Source: Rhodococcus jostii NBRC 16295 | GTDB lineage: Bacteria; Actinomycetota; Actinomycetes; Mycobacteriales; Mycobacteriaceae | Length of the DNA: 64,000 nt | Direction of reading: 5' to 3' | NCBI RefSeq assembly: GCF_001894825.1 | Contig: NZ_BCWY01000004.1 | Location: forward strand, 62,001 to 126,000 | Part shown: piece after piece, positions 52,518 through 60,726 of the stretch | Layout of the letters: every line of letters begins with the position of its first letter | How positions within the stretch are numbered: position 1 is the first letter of the stretch | Position numbers and translations under genes: made by a program | Notes under the pieces: generated by a model | Told to the model about the DNA's origin: nothing | What the model saw: only the letters and a program-made list of their open reading frames with translations | Database searches by the model: none

Positions 52518-52745
52518 TCAGGGCAGGGGAACCCAGGTGCCGAAGAACCAGAATCCGTGCGGGCTCGGCGCGGGAGCCTGCTGCTGCTGAGCGTGCTGGG
52601 GCTGGGGCTGCGGCTGCGGGGCCTGCTGCTGAGCGGGGGCGGGGTTGTGGTTCACCGGGTCGGCGCTGGCAACACCGGCCCCGATGCCGAGGGCTGCGAG
52701 GGCGATACCACCGGTTGCGACGGCCTTGGTCACGACGGACTTCAT
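52518..52745 (-). CDS. Small secreted Pro/Gln-rich peptide, 75 residues
   Basis: A strong GGAGGAACCGC ribosome site precedes the ATG. The N-terminus is a signal peptide (KSVVTKAVATGGIALAALGIGAGVASA, cleavage after ASA). The mature part is about 47 residues with a QQQAPQPQPQPQH-type low-complexity stretch and an aromatic end (HGFWFFGTWVPLP). I recognise no function. Its composition suggests a cell-envelope-associated or surface-exposed peptide. It is monocistronic. Confidence 0.7.
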   Translation of the reverse strand: MKSVVTKAVATGGIALAALGIGAGVASADPVNHNPAPAQQQAPQPQPQPQHAQQQQAPAPSPHGFWFFGTWVPLP

Positions 52746-52855
52746 GCGGTTCCTCCTGGAACGTATCGGATGCGGTATCAGGACTTCCTGACACAGATCA
52801 GATTGCTCCCGGTCCCTGCCACAACTCTTCGCTCAGCCTGTCAATCTCCTGAAGG

Positions 52856-53611
52856 TCAGCGAGGCTGCTCCGCCAGCTTGGCCGCGATCACGCCGTTGAG
52901 CCGTTGCAGACCGCTCGGGGTGATGCCGTGGATCTGACCCTCGATGCTGCGCACGACATGGGTGTCGCTGAGGACCTTCTCGCTCGACTGGATCAGAACC
53001 GTTCCGGCGCCGGTGAAGTCGAACTGCCGTTCCTCCCCGGAATTGATTCCCATCATGTGGGCGCCGGCCGCGAGGAAGTTGCTGATCCACCCCTGGTCGT
53101 AATGGTGGCTGGGGGACGGGCAGTCGGCCCAGCCGACGAGCGCCTCGGGGTCGATCCGCAGCGGAGGTTCGGCGAACATCACCGGACCGTTGGACGACGC
53201 CAGGAACTTGCCGGTTCCGATGAGCGTCAGGAATCCGGGCACGATGGACTGGTTCAGGGCCAGACCCGGTTCGAACGCAAGGAGATTCGACGCCCGGATG
53301 GTGAGGTTGCCGTCGTCGAGGTCGTAGGAGTTGATGTCGTAGCCGCGGTCGCCGATGATCAGCTTTCCGAACCCCTCGGCCACCGCGTAGTCGCCCATGT
53401 ACAGCGGCGCCGAGAACTGGTTGGCCACCATGTGCAGTGCGGCGCCGTGCAATCCGTGGGTCAGGGCCTGGAACTGCATCTGGCCGTAGTACGCGATCAT
53501 CGCGCCCTTGCGGATGAACCACGGCGCGGTGAGGTCGATGCAGAATGCGTAGCTGTTGTCGGGAATGTTGTCGCTGGCGCCGAGAGTCGACGGGTTGTGG
53601 ATGGCGGTCAC
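52856..53611 (-). CDS. AIM24-family protein 1 (third gene of an AIM24 operon)
   Basis: GTG 53611 follows GGAGGAGAAACT; 251 residues. The AIM24/tryptophan-RNA-binding-attenuator-like beta-helix fold is suggested by WFIRKGAMIAYYGQMQFQAL, NLTIRASNLLAFEPGLALN, IGTGKFLASSNGPVMFAEPPLRIDPEALVGW and FTGAGTVLIQSSE. It is longer and more divergent than its two upstream paralogues. It ends the operon and overlaps the upstream gene by 4 bases. AIM24 proteins co-occur with Ter stress genes in actinobacteria; the molecular role is unknown. Confidence 0.78.
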   Translation of the reverse strand: MTAIHNPSTLGASDNIPDNSYAFCIDLTAPWFIRKGAMIAYYGQMQFQALTHGLHGAALHMVANQFSAPLYMGDYAVAEGFGKLIIGDRGYDINSYDLDDGNLTIRASNLLAFEPGLALNQSIVPGFLTLIGTGKFLASSNGPVMFAEPPLRIDPEALVGWADCPSPSHHYDQGWISNFLAAGAHMMGINSGEERQFDFTGAGTVLIQSSEKVLSDTHVVRSIEGQIHGITPSGLQRLNGVIAAKLAEQPR

Positions 53612-54309
53612 AGTTTCTCCTCCGAAGCCTGAACGTAGACGATGCCCTGACCCGTGCACTGCAATTGCATTGCTTCCCCGACACCGCGGCCCATGGCCTC
53701 ACGCCAGCCGACGGCCGACTTCAGCTCCACCTGGACGCTTCCGTACGTGCCGACGAACGCGTCGGGGTCGACGAACACGGGATTCGGTCCGCCCACAGGA
53801 AGTTCGATGAAACCGCCGTGCGCGAGCAGCACCGCCGACCCGTACCCCGACAGTTGCGTCGTGAACATCCCGGTACCGGAGAGTGCGCCCGCGGCGGCGC
53901 CGCGCAGGGCACCGAGCATGCCGCGCCCACCGCCGCCGCCACCCTGACTCGTCACCGAGATCACCGAACTCTGCAGTCCCGCATTGTGAGCGAGCAGCCG
54001 GGACGCCTCGACGCACAGCGAGCCGCCCTGCGACATGTCGACGACGTGCACCTCGAGTCCGGCGTGGCCGTAGTGCACCTCACCCTGACCCTGCGCCAGC
54101 ATGGTGCGTTCGTGCTCGCCCTGCATCATGCGTCCGGCCATCCGGGTGAATCCGCCCATGCCGGCCATCGACTGCGAACCCGGCACCTGGTGCGGCGTGA
54201 ACTGGACCTGACCCGTGTAGAACAGCATCGCGCCGGTGCGGGCCACCACACCGCCGGCGGCGCCGACGTCGACCTTGACGACTTTCGAGTTCACCTTCGA
54301 GAAGACCAT
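53608..54309 (-). CDS. AIM24-family protein 2
   Basis: ATG 54309 gives 233 residues; GTG 54318, overlapping the upstream stop, is an alternative. The AIM24 pattern is seen in GAMLFYTGQVQFTPH, LEVHVVDMSQGGSLCVEASRLLAHNAGLQSSVI, GTGMFTTQLSGYGSAVLLAHGGFIELPVG and VFVDPDAFVGTYGSVQVELKSAVGWREAMGRG. A glycine-rich loop sits in the middle. The ending GEAMQLQCTGQGIVYVQASEEKL parallels that of paralogue 3, so the genes are tandem duplicates. Confidence 0.83.
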   Translation of the reverse strand: MVFSKVNSKVVKVDVGAAGGVVARTGAMLFYTGQVQFTPHQVPGSQSMAGMGGFTRMAGRMMQGEHERTMLAQGQGEVHYGHAGLEVHVVDMSQGGSLCVEASRLLAHNAGLQSSVISVTSQGGGGGGRGMLGALRGAAAGALSGTGMFTTQLSGYGSAVLLAHGGFIELPVGGPNPVFVDPDAFVGTYGSVQVELKSAVGWREAMGRGVGEAMQLQCTGQGIVYVQASEEKL

Positions 54310-54314
54310 GGTGT

Positions 54315-54938
54315 TCACCGCTCTGCCGGTTGAATGGAGACGACGCCGTGACCGTCCCACCTGAGGGAGAACGCCTCACCGTTGCCCTGACCCACGGCGT
54401 TGCGCCACGACACGTCGGTCACGAACGACTGCGTCACCTGCCCCCGCGCGGAGACGAACGCGTCGGGATCGACCACGAGCGGGTACTGCGGCGACACCTC
54501 CAGGTGGACGAGCGGCCCACCGGCCGACAGCAGAGCCACCTGGCCCTGGCCGGAGACGGTCGTGGTGAACAGGCCCTGACCGCCGACCCCGCCTCGCAGC
54601 CCGGTGAAGGTGACGTTGGTGTTCAGGTTGCCGCTCAGCGCGAGCAACTGCTGCGACTCCACCTGCAGGGTCTCGTTCGCCAGGTCGACGACGGAGACGT
54701 ACTGGCCGCCGACGGCGAGATACACGACACCGTGACCGGAGCATTCCATCAACGACAGCGCCTCCCCGGTCGCGCGCCGCTTCATGCCGGCGAGCACACC
54801 GTCACCGCCGCCGAAACCCGCCGACTTGAAACCGACGTTGCCCTCGTAGGCGATCATCGAACCCTGTATCGCCCGGATGGTGGTTCCGGCGAGTTGCGCC
54901 TCCACCACCTTCGTGGACTTCTCGAGCAGCCGCCCCAT
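54315..54938 (-). CDS. AIM24-family protein 3 (first gene of the operon)
   Basis: ATG follows GAAAGGGCACCC; 207 residues, the usual AIM24 length. Motifs include AIQGSMIAYEGNVGFKSAGFGGGDG, LQVESQQLLALSGNLNTNVTF, GQGLFTTTVSGQGQVALLSAGGPLVHLEV and LVVDPDAFVSARGQVTQSFVTDVSWRNAVGQGNGEAFSLRWDGHGVVSIQPAE. It is the most canonical of the three. A strong hairpin between it and the DUF475 gene indicates that the AIM24 operon has its own promoter in the 54939-55018 region or upstream. Confidence 0.85.
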   Translation of the reverse strand: MGRLLEKSTKVVEAQLAGTTIRAIQGSMIAYEGNVGFKSAGFGGGDGVLAGMKRRATGEALSLMECSGHGVVYLAVGGQYVSVVDLANETLQVESQQLLALSGNLNTNVTFTGLRGGVGGQGLFTTTVSGQGQVALLSAGGPLVHLEVSPQYPLVVDPDAFVSARGQVTQSFVTDVSWRNAVGQGNGEAFSLRWDGHGVVSIQPAER

Positions 54939-54959
54939 GGGTGCCCTTTCCAGTGTCGA

Positions 54960-54996
54960 GCGGCAGTGCCCGTGACCGAGTCACGAGCACTGCCGC
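54960..54996. terminator. Stem-loop downstream of the DUF475 gene
   Basis: GCGGCAGTGCCCGTGAC pairs with GTCACGAGCACTGCCGC at 16 of 17 positions around a 3-base loop. It separates the DUF475 transcript from the AIM24 operon on the minus strand. Confidence 0.75.
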
Positions 54997-55018
54997 TGGA
55001 TGTGAGTACAGGCAGAAC

Positions 55019-56160
55019 CTAGCCGACGGACACCGACGTCTGCTCGTCCACGTCGTCCTCCAGGCTGCCGCCCGCTGCGACCGCCTTGCGGTTGCGGACG
55101 ATGCTGGAGATGAACGCGGCGCCGATGAGGGCGACACCGACGAGTCCGGTGATGTTCTCGTTGACGTGGTAGCCGATGGACACCAGCAGGATGACGGCCA
55201 GTGCGCCGATGGCCCAGTGGGCGCCGTGCTCGAGGTACACGTAGTCCGACAGGGTGCCCTTGCGGACCAGGAACACCGTGATGGAGCGGACGAACATCGC
55301 GCCGACGAAGCCGAGGCCGAGGGCGATGATGATCGGGTCGGACGTGATCGCGAAGGCGCCGATCACGCCGTCGAAGGAGAACGACGCGTCGAGGACCTCG
55401 AGGTAGAGGAACAGGAAGAACCCGGCCTTGCCGGTGGCCTTGGCCAGGGTGGTCGGGCCGCCGCTCGATCCCTCGGCCACCTCGCCGTTCTCGTCTTCCT
55501 CGGGAGTGTTGAACAGCTCACCGAGGCCGTTGACGGCGATGTACGTGACCATGCCGAGGACACCGGCGATCATCACCGTGGAGACCGTGTCCGCGGGGGC
55601 GATGTAGGCGGCGGTGATCAGCAGCAGCGCGCCGGCGATGATGACGGCGAGCTGGTCGAGCTTGCCCGCGCGGGCGAGGGGCTTCTCCAGCCAGGACAGC
55701 CAGGTGATCTCGCGCTCTTCCAGGATGAAGCCGAGGAACAGCATGAGCAGGAACATGCCGCCGAACGCCGCGATCTGCGGGTGCGCGTCGGTGAGCAGGG
55801 TTTCGTAGCTGGCGCTGCCGTCGGGGAAGTACGCGGCACCGTCGGCAGGCGGGTTGAGAGCCAGGTCGAGGGCGGCGACGGGGCCGAGGCCGGACGCGAG
55901 CACACGATGACGAGGGGGAAGACCAGTCGCATGCCGAACACCGCGATGACGATGCCGACGGTGAGGAAGATCTTCTGCCAGAACTCGCTCATGCGTCGCA
56001 GGACGGTGGCGTTGATGACGGCGTTGTCGAAGGACAGCGAGATCTCGAGGATCGAGAGGATCACCACGAGGAGGACGGCCTGGGGGCCTCCGTAGATCGC
56101 GGCGACGATGAGGGAGATCACCGTCACGGCGAAGGAGAGACCGAATATTCGCAGAACCAC
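55019..56160 (-). pseudogene. DUF475/TerC-like integral membrane protein, frameshifted
   Basis: Two frames together make one DUF475 protein of about 380 residues. The N-terminal part from GTG 56160 reads MVLRIFGLSFAVTVISLIV, then LEISLSFDNAVINATVLRRMSEFWQKIFLTVGI, and runs to VFGMRLVFPLVIV. The C-terminal part begins VLASGLGPVAALDLALN and continues with FGGMFLLMLFLGFILEERE, LDASFSFDGVIGAFAITSDP and KGTLSDYVYLEHGAHWAIG. The switch is at 55901-55905, where GTGTG stands where GTGGTG would keep the frame, so one G is missing. This could be a sequencing error or a real inactivating deletion. TerC/DUF475 proteins are membrane partners of TerD; the two SFD(N/G)V motifs are typical. Confidence 0.8.
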
Positions 56161-56218
56161 GAAGCGTGGCCTTTCTCTAGTGGGCATGCAGGGTGGCTAC
56201 TGCAGGTGGACGAACACC

Positions 56219-56257
56219 GGGGGAGGGTTTCACGTCAGGGCCGTGAAACCCTCCCCC
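56219..56257. terminator. Strong stem-loop downstream of terD
   Basis: Perfect 16-base arms (GGGGGAGGGTTTCACG and CGTGAAACCCTCCCCC) around a 7-base loop, 22 bases past the terD stop on the minus strand. Confidence 0.85.
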
Positions 56258-56278
56258 GGCTGGAGAACGAAACGACTG

Positions 56279-56854
56279 TCAGACGTTGACGCCGTAGTCG
56301 CGGGCGATGCCGGCCAGACCGGACGCGTAGCCCTGGCCGATGGCGCGGAACTTCCACTCTGCGCCGTTGCGGTACAGCTCGCCGAAGACCATAGCGGTCT
56401 CGGTCGATGCGTCCTCGGACAGGTCGTAGCGAGCGAGCTCGTTGCCGTTGGCCTGGTCGACGACGCGGATGTAGGCGTTGCGCACCTGACCGAACGACTG
56501 CGAACGCGTCTCTGCATCGTAGATGGAGACGGGGAAGAGGATGCTCTCGATGTTCGCTGGGACCGCCGCCAGGTTGACGTTGATCACCTCGTCGTCGCCT
56601 TCACCGGCACCGGTGGTGTTGTCGCCGATGTGCTCGATCGAGCCGTCGGGGGAGCGCAGGTTGTTGAAGAACACGAAGTGCTGGTCCGACACGACCTTCT
56701 TGTCGGCACCCGCACCGATGGCGCTGGCGTCGAGGTCGAAGTCGGTGCCGGTGGTCGAGCGGGCATCCCATCCGAGTCCGACAGCCACCGCGGTCAGGTT
56801 CGGCGCCTCCTTCGTGAGAGAAACATTGCCGCCCTTGGTCAAGCTGACGCCCAT
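56279..56854 (-). CDS. terD: TerD-family tellurium/stress resistance protein
   Basis: 191 residues with a GAAAGGACCCCTGA ribosome site. Canonical TerD: MGVSLTKGGNVSLTKEAP, GLGWDARSTTGTDFDLDASAIG with the calcium-binding DLD at 40-42, FFNNLRSPDGSIEHIGDNTTGAGEGDDEVINVNL, and an AIGQGYASGLAGIARDYGVNV ending. TerD proteins are Ca2+-binding and cytoplasmic or membrane-associated, and act in metal, oxidative and phage-related stress. It is followed by a strong terminator, so it is monocistronic, and is divergent from the coiled-coil gene. Confidence 0.93.
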   Translation of the reverse strand: MGVSLTKGGNVSLTKEAPNLTAVAVGLGWDARSTTGTDFDLDASAIGAGADKKVVSDQHFVFFNNLRSPDGSIEHIGDNTTGAGEGDDEVINVNLAAVPANIESILFPVSIYDAETRSQSFGQVRNAYIRVVDQANGNELARYDLSEDASTETAMVFGELYRNGAEWKFRAIGQGYASGLAGIARDYGVNV

Positions 56855-56939
56855 TCAGGGGTCCTTTCGAGAGGAGGTGGGTGGACCCTCGACTGCTGTC
56901 GAAGTTCCGGGTTCGTCGTGCAACACCACGATAATGAAT

Positions 56940-56986
56940 TTGTCCGACTTGTCCCATCCCGCGAACTGTCCACAGGTTTGTCCACA
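56940..56986 (+). promoter_or_regulatory. Cluster of four DnaA-box-like 9-mers upstream of the coiled-coil gene
   Basis: TTGTCCACA, the actinobacterial DnaA-box form, is at 56978-56986. CTGTCCACA is at 56966-56974, and weaker TTGTCCCAT and TTGTCCGAC are at 56949-56957 and 56940-56948. All face the same way. A 10-base direct repeat TGTCCACAGG is formed by the first two. They lie 50-100 bases before a leaderless start, in the terD divergent region. Confidence 0.45.
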
Positions 56987-57024
56987 GGCGATTCCGGTCC
57001 CGCCGGTGGTGTCGCCCCGACCAG

Positions 57025-57030
57025 TACGAT
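57025..57030 (+). promoter_or_regulatory. Putative -10 element (TACGAT) for a leaderless transcript
   Basis: TACGAT ends 7 bases before GTG 57038, and the intervening sequence contains no good ribosome site. This is the typical actinobacterial leaderless arrangement. Confidence 0.5.
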
Positions 57031-57037
57031 TCAGGAC

Positions 57038-58234
57038 GTGACGAGCGGATGGGCGGGACGCTTCCGAGGAAGAGCCCGACACGACGACTCGGCTCGTCGC
57101 GCCCACGACACGATGGTCGCAGCGTTCCTCGATATGGACAACCGGCAGAGCATCGCCGCCGCGGCCGTGGACGCGTCCCAGCAACTCACCCCCGACCGCG
57201 GAGTCCGGCGAGCGTGGGAACCGGTTCGCGACGGCTGCTACCAGGCCGCGTCGGCGTATCTCGCGGCCGAAGACCAGTTCGGCGACGACCCGTCGCCTGC
57301 GGCCACCGCAGCCTTCGAGCAGGTGACACGGCAGCTGGTGGCGGCAACGCAGACGCTCGACGAGTTCTATCGCACACACCGCGGGCACCTCGAGGAGTCG
57401 ACTGCGATGCTGGCGGCTGTTCCCCAACTCGCGCAGCAGGCACTCCAGGTCGCCTCCGCGGCGCAGCAGCGGGTGCAGACCGAGGGCGCCGCCTACGCCG
57501 GGTACCCGTCGGTGCGCGAGCGGGGAGCGGCACTCGACGCCGCGGTCGTGGCGCTGCAGGGTGCCCGCGGGGCCAATTCGGTCCGCGAATCGGCAGCGCG
57601 CGTGCGGGAGGAGTCGGCGGCGCTCGAGCAGGCGTTGGCATCCGCGCCGTCCAAGGAGCGGGACGCGGCGCACGCGGTGTCGTCGGTGACGACGAGGATC
57701 GCCGCGGTGCAGACTCGGGCCGAACGCCTCGCACCGGCCTATTCGGCCCTGCTCCGCGAGTTCAACGCGGCCAGTTCGGCGGATCTCGTCCACAACGACC
57801 GCGAGAGCCGCACGCACATCGAGCAGGCGGAGACCGATCTCGCGCAGGCCCGGAAGGCTCTGACTGCGGGCAATCCCGAGGGCGCGCTGGATCTGACGGC
57901 CGCGGCCAGGACGCACCTGGTCGATGCCGAGGCGAACGTGGACGGCGTCACCGATCGTCTGCTGTTGCTGCGGCAGGTCCGCGAGAACCCGCGGGCGAAG
58001 GAGAACGAGATCAGATTTCGCCTCCGCGACGCCCAGATGTTGGCTGTCAATCGTGGGCTCGTGAGGGAATGGGGGTCGGTTCTCGACGCTCAGCTCGAGC
58101 GGATAGACCGAGTTGCAGGGACACTGACCGGGAGGCATCCCGACTACTGGGCGTACGTCGCCCAGCTCGATGCCGTGTCGGCGTTCATCGCCGAGGTGGT
58201 TCAGAAGATGAGAGGACACACAGCGCAGCGATGA
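57038..58234 (+). CDS. Coiled-coil-rich protein of the Ter locus
   Basis: GTG 57038 gives 398 residues. The protein is almost all helical, Ala/Arg/Glu/Gln-rich, with long heptad-like stretches (for example TMLAAVPQLAQQALQVASAAQ and RTHIEQAETDLAQARKALTAG) and no membrane segment. The C-terminal third (RFRLRDAQMLAVNRGLVREWGSVLDAQLERIDRVAGTL) is also helical. I recognise no catalytic motif. It ends 12 bases before the aldolase gene, so it probably leads the operon that follows. A scaffold or membrane/DNA-organising role is conceivable. Confidence 0.72.
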   Translation: MTSGWAGRFRGRARHDDSARRAHDTMVAAFLDMDNRQSIAAAAVDASQQLTPDRGVRRAWEPVRDGCYQAASAYLAAEDQFGDDPSPAATAAFEQVTRQLVAATQTLDEFYRTHRGHLEESTAMLAAVPQLAQQALQVASAAQQRVQTEGAAYAGYPSVRERGAALDAAVVALQGARGANSVRESAARVREESAALEQALASAPSKERDAAHAVSSVTTRIAAVQTRAERLAPAYSALLREFNAASSADLVHNDRESRTHIEQAETDLAQARKALTAGNPEGALDLTAAARTHLVDAEANVDGVTDRLLLLRQVRENPRAKENEIRFRLRDAQMLAVNRGLVREWGSVLDAQLERIDRVAGTLTGRHPDYWAYVAQLDAVSAFIAEVVQKMRGHTAQR

Positions 58235-58246
58235 CACGGGGGGACG

Positions 58247-59446
58247 ATGAGCATTAGCGAAGAGACTACGTCGGCGGTAAAGCACGTTCGGCATTTCCAT
58301 CACCTCGATCCCGAGACGCACGGCCGGCTGTTTCTGCACGCGCCCCGGGCGCTCGGGCCGGACGAGGAGCGAACGGTGCTGGCCGTCGCACTGGGCGCGA
58401 CGCTGTATGTGCCGGCGACGAGGTCCGACCTCGCGGACACCATCCTCCGCCGGTCCGGTGACGGTGTCTGCTCGATGGTCCTGGACCTCGAGGACGCGGT
58501 GGCCGACGACCAGGTGGAAGCGGCGCTGCTCAACGCCGTCGACGCGCTCGACCGGCTCGCGGTCCACGGCGGCGCGCGCATGCAGTTGTTCGTGCGGGTG
58601 CGGGCGGCGGAGGACCTCCGGCGGATCGCCGACCTGCTGACCACCGGCGTCGAGGTGCTGTCCGGGTTCGTGATCCCGAAGTTCGGGAGTGCGACGGGCG
58701 GCGTCTTCCTCGACGAGTTGGCCGCGGCGTCCGAGCGGCTCGGGAAGCACCTGTACGCGATGCCGGTGCTCGAATCGCCGATGCTGGTGCACCGCGAGAC
58801 CCGCGACGACGAACTCGCGAAGATCGGCGCACTGCTGGTCGAGCACCGCGAGCGGATCCTCGCGGTGCGCATCGGCGCCACCGACATGTGCGCCACCTTC
58901 GGAATCCGCCGCGACCGCGACCTGACGATCTATGACGTGCGGGTGGTCGCCGACGCGATTGCCGGCATCGTCAACTTCCTGGGCCGGGCCGACGACACCG
59001 GTCATGTGATCACCGGACCGGTGTGGGAGTACTTCGCCGATCACGAGCGGATGTTCCGGCCGACGCTGCGCGCCACGCCGTTCGAGGAGCACAACGAGGT
59101 GCGGTTCCGTCAGCAGTTGGTGAGCCGGGATCTGGACGGTCTGCTGCGTGAGATCGCCCTCGACCGTGCGAACGGCATCCAGGGCAAGACGGTCATCCAC
59201 CCCACCCACGTCGCGGCGGTGCACGCGCTGTCGGCGGTCACGCACGAGGAGTACCACGATGCACTCGACATTCTCGGCGCCGAAAGCGCCGGTGGCGTCC
59301 AGGCGTCGGGATACCGCAACAAGATGAACGAAATGCGCCCACACCGAAGCTGGGCCGAGAAGACACTCGTCCGGGCACAGGTGTTCGGCGTGACAAACGA
59401 GGGAATCACGTTCGTGGATCTACTGACCGCTCTGGCCGTCCGATGA
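58247..59446 (+). CDS. HpcH/HpaI-family (CitE-like) aldolase, Ter-associated
   Basis: 399 residues. A TIM-barrel lyase of the HpcH/HpaI/CitE class: ATRSDLADTILRRSGDGVCSMVLDLEDAVADD (acidic metal/CoA motif), MQLFVRVRAAEDLRRIADLL, GFVIPKFG, MPVLESP and VRIGATDMCATFGIRRDRDLTIYD. The C-terminal extension (about 310-399) is longer than in CitE. This is the aldolase found in Ter-linked biosynthetic operons. It should form or break a C-C bond on a 2-keto acid or acyl carrier. Its stop overlaps the next start by 4 bases. Confidence 0.85.
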   Translation: MSISEETTSAVKHVRHFHHLDPETHGRLFLHAPRALGPDEERTVLAVALGATLYVPATRSDLADTILRRSGDGVCSMVLDLEDAVADDQVEAALLNAVDALDRLAVHGGARMQLFVRVRAAEDLRRIADLLTTGVEVLSGFVIPKFGSATGGVFLDELAAASERLGKHLYAMPVLESPMLVHRETRDDELAKIGALLVEHRERILAVRIGATDMCATFGIRRDRDLTIYDVRVVADAIAGIVNFLGRADDTGHVITGPVWEYFADHERMFRPTLRATPFEEHNEVRFRQQLVSRDLDGLLREIALDRANGIQGKTVIHPTHVAAVHALSAVTHEEYHDALDILGAESAGGVQASGYRNKMNEMRPHRSWAEKTLVRAQVFGVTNEGITFVDLLTALAVR

Positions 59447-60726
59447 GCTCGCCCACCGTAGTTCGCGCCGTGCCCTGGGCCACGGAACATCTGGGACTGA
59501 CTTTCACCCATGTCGATTCAGACACGGGGATGACGGTCCCCGACCTCGTCGAACCGGGACTGCGGCGCAACCCGCGCCGCGCCCACCTGCTCGTCTCCAC
59601 GGTCCTCGGCAAGCATTTGCCCGCCGATCCGGGCGCCGTGATCGCCGCCGGCGACCGCCTCGGTGATCTGGTGGCCGACGTTCTCGGACCGGACGCGGAC
59701 CCGGTCGTGCTCGGGTTCGCCGAGACCGCAACGGGTCTCGGTCACTGTGTCGCCGCCCGGTTGCGCGCCCGGTGCTACCTGCACTCCACCCGCCGTGACG
59801 TCCCCGAGATCGGCGCGTTCGCCGGATTCGAGGAGGGGCACTCGCACGCGACCAGTCACCAACTGCAGCCGACGTCCGCCGACTTGTTCACGGGCGACCG
59901 TCCTCTCGTCCTCGTGGACGACGAGATCTCCACCGGTGCCACCGCGGTCGACGCGATCCGCGCGCTGCATCTGCACAACCCGCGCGGCCGCTACGTGATC
60001 GCCTCGCTCGTCGACATGCGCGCACAGGATCACCGGGACGCCGTCGACGCCGCGGCCGCCGAACTGGGGGTGCAGATCGACAGCGTCAGTTTGGCGGTGG
60101 GGCGCACCGATCTTCCGGACGGGCTGATCGAATCCGTCGGCGCCCTTCCTGATCCGGTGCTCAATCCGGTCGGTGAGCGGAGCGGGACCGTCGACCGCGT
60201 CGACCTCGGCTGGCCCGCAGCAGTTCCGGACGGCGGGCGCCACGGGTTCCTGCGGGAAGACACCGAGCAGTTCGACGCGGCCGTCGCGTCCGCGGCTGCG
60301 GCGCTCGGCGACCGGCTCGACCCGCAGCGTCCGGTGATCGTCGTCGGACACGAAGAACTGATGTACCTGCCGTTGCGCATCGCGGAAGTGCTGTCCGCGT
60401 CCGGCTTCCGGGTCCGATTCCAGACGACGACGCGCTCACCCGCCTACGTCCTCGACATGCCCGGGTATCCGCTGCGCCGCGGATTCCGGTTCACGGCGCC
60501 GGAGGTCGGTGAGGACCAGCCGCGTTTCGTGTACAACGCGCAGTGGCCGGACGAGAACGCCGTCGTGGTCACGGTGATCGACTCACCGGCGGACACCGAC
60601 CGGCTCACCGCGTCCGGCGGTCTCCTCGACGTCCTCACCGCGTCGGGAACGGACGTGCTCCTGGGTGTCGTGTCCGGAGCAGACCCGCGGTCGCTGCGGG
60701 CCGCCCGTGCGGGAGCGGGATCGTGA
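59443..60726 (+). CDS. Phosphoribosyltransferase with TRSP-type C-terminal domain
   Basis: 427 residues. The N-terminal type I phosphoribosyltransferase has the PRPP loop VDDEISTG (158-165) in VLVDDEISTGATAVDAIRAL and a conserved GFAETATGLGHCVAARL. The C-terminal part (about 245-427) ends with a domain including RVRFQTTTRSPAYVLDMPGYPL, containing the TRSP-like motif. Ter operons encode this protein, predicted to attach ribose-5-phosphate to a base-like precursor. Starts and stops overlap on both sides by 4 bases, so the four biosynthetic genes are translated together. Confidence 0.85.
   Translation: MSSPTVVRAVPWATEHLGLTFTHVDSDTGMTVPDLVEPGLRRNPRRAHLLVSTVLGKHLPADPGAVIAAGDRLGDLVADVLGPDADPVVLGFAETATGLGHCVAARLRARCYLHSTRRDVPEIGAFAGFEEGHSHATSHQLQPTSADLFTGDRPLVLVDDEISTGATAVDAIRALHLHNPRGRYVIASLVDMRAQDHRDAVDAAAAELGVQIDSVSLAVGRTDLPDGLIESVGALPDPVLNPVGERSGTVDRVDLGWPAAVPDGGRHGFLREDTEQFDAAVASAAAALGDRLDPQRPVIVVGHEELMYLPLRIAEVLSASGFRVRFQTTTRSPAYVLDMPGYPLRRGFRFTAPEVGEDQPRFVYNAQWPDENAVVVTVIDSPADTDRLTASGGLLDVLTASGTDVLLGVVSGADPRSLRAARAGAGS

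Noticed and set aside
56940-56986. A chromosomal origin of replication
   Set aside because: DnaA-like boxes are few, and there is no dnaA/dnaN pair, AT-rich unwinding region or partition gene nearby.
56855-59344. An 829-codon minus-strand frame opposite the coiled-coil and aldolase genes
   Set aside because: The plus-strand genes have family motifs or continuous helical character and correct overlaps; the minus frame has neither.
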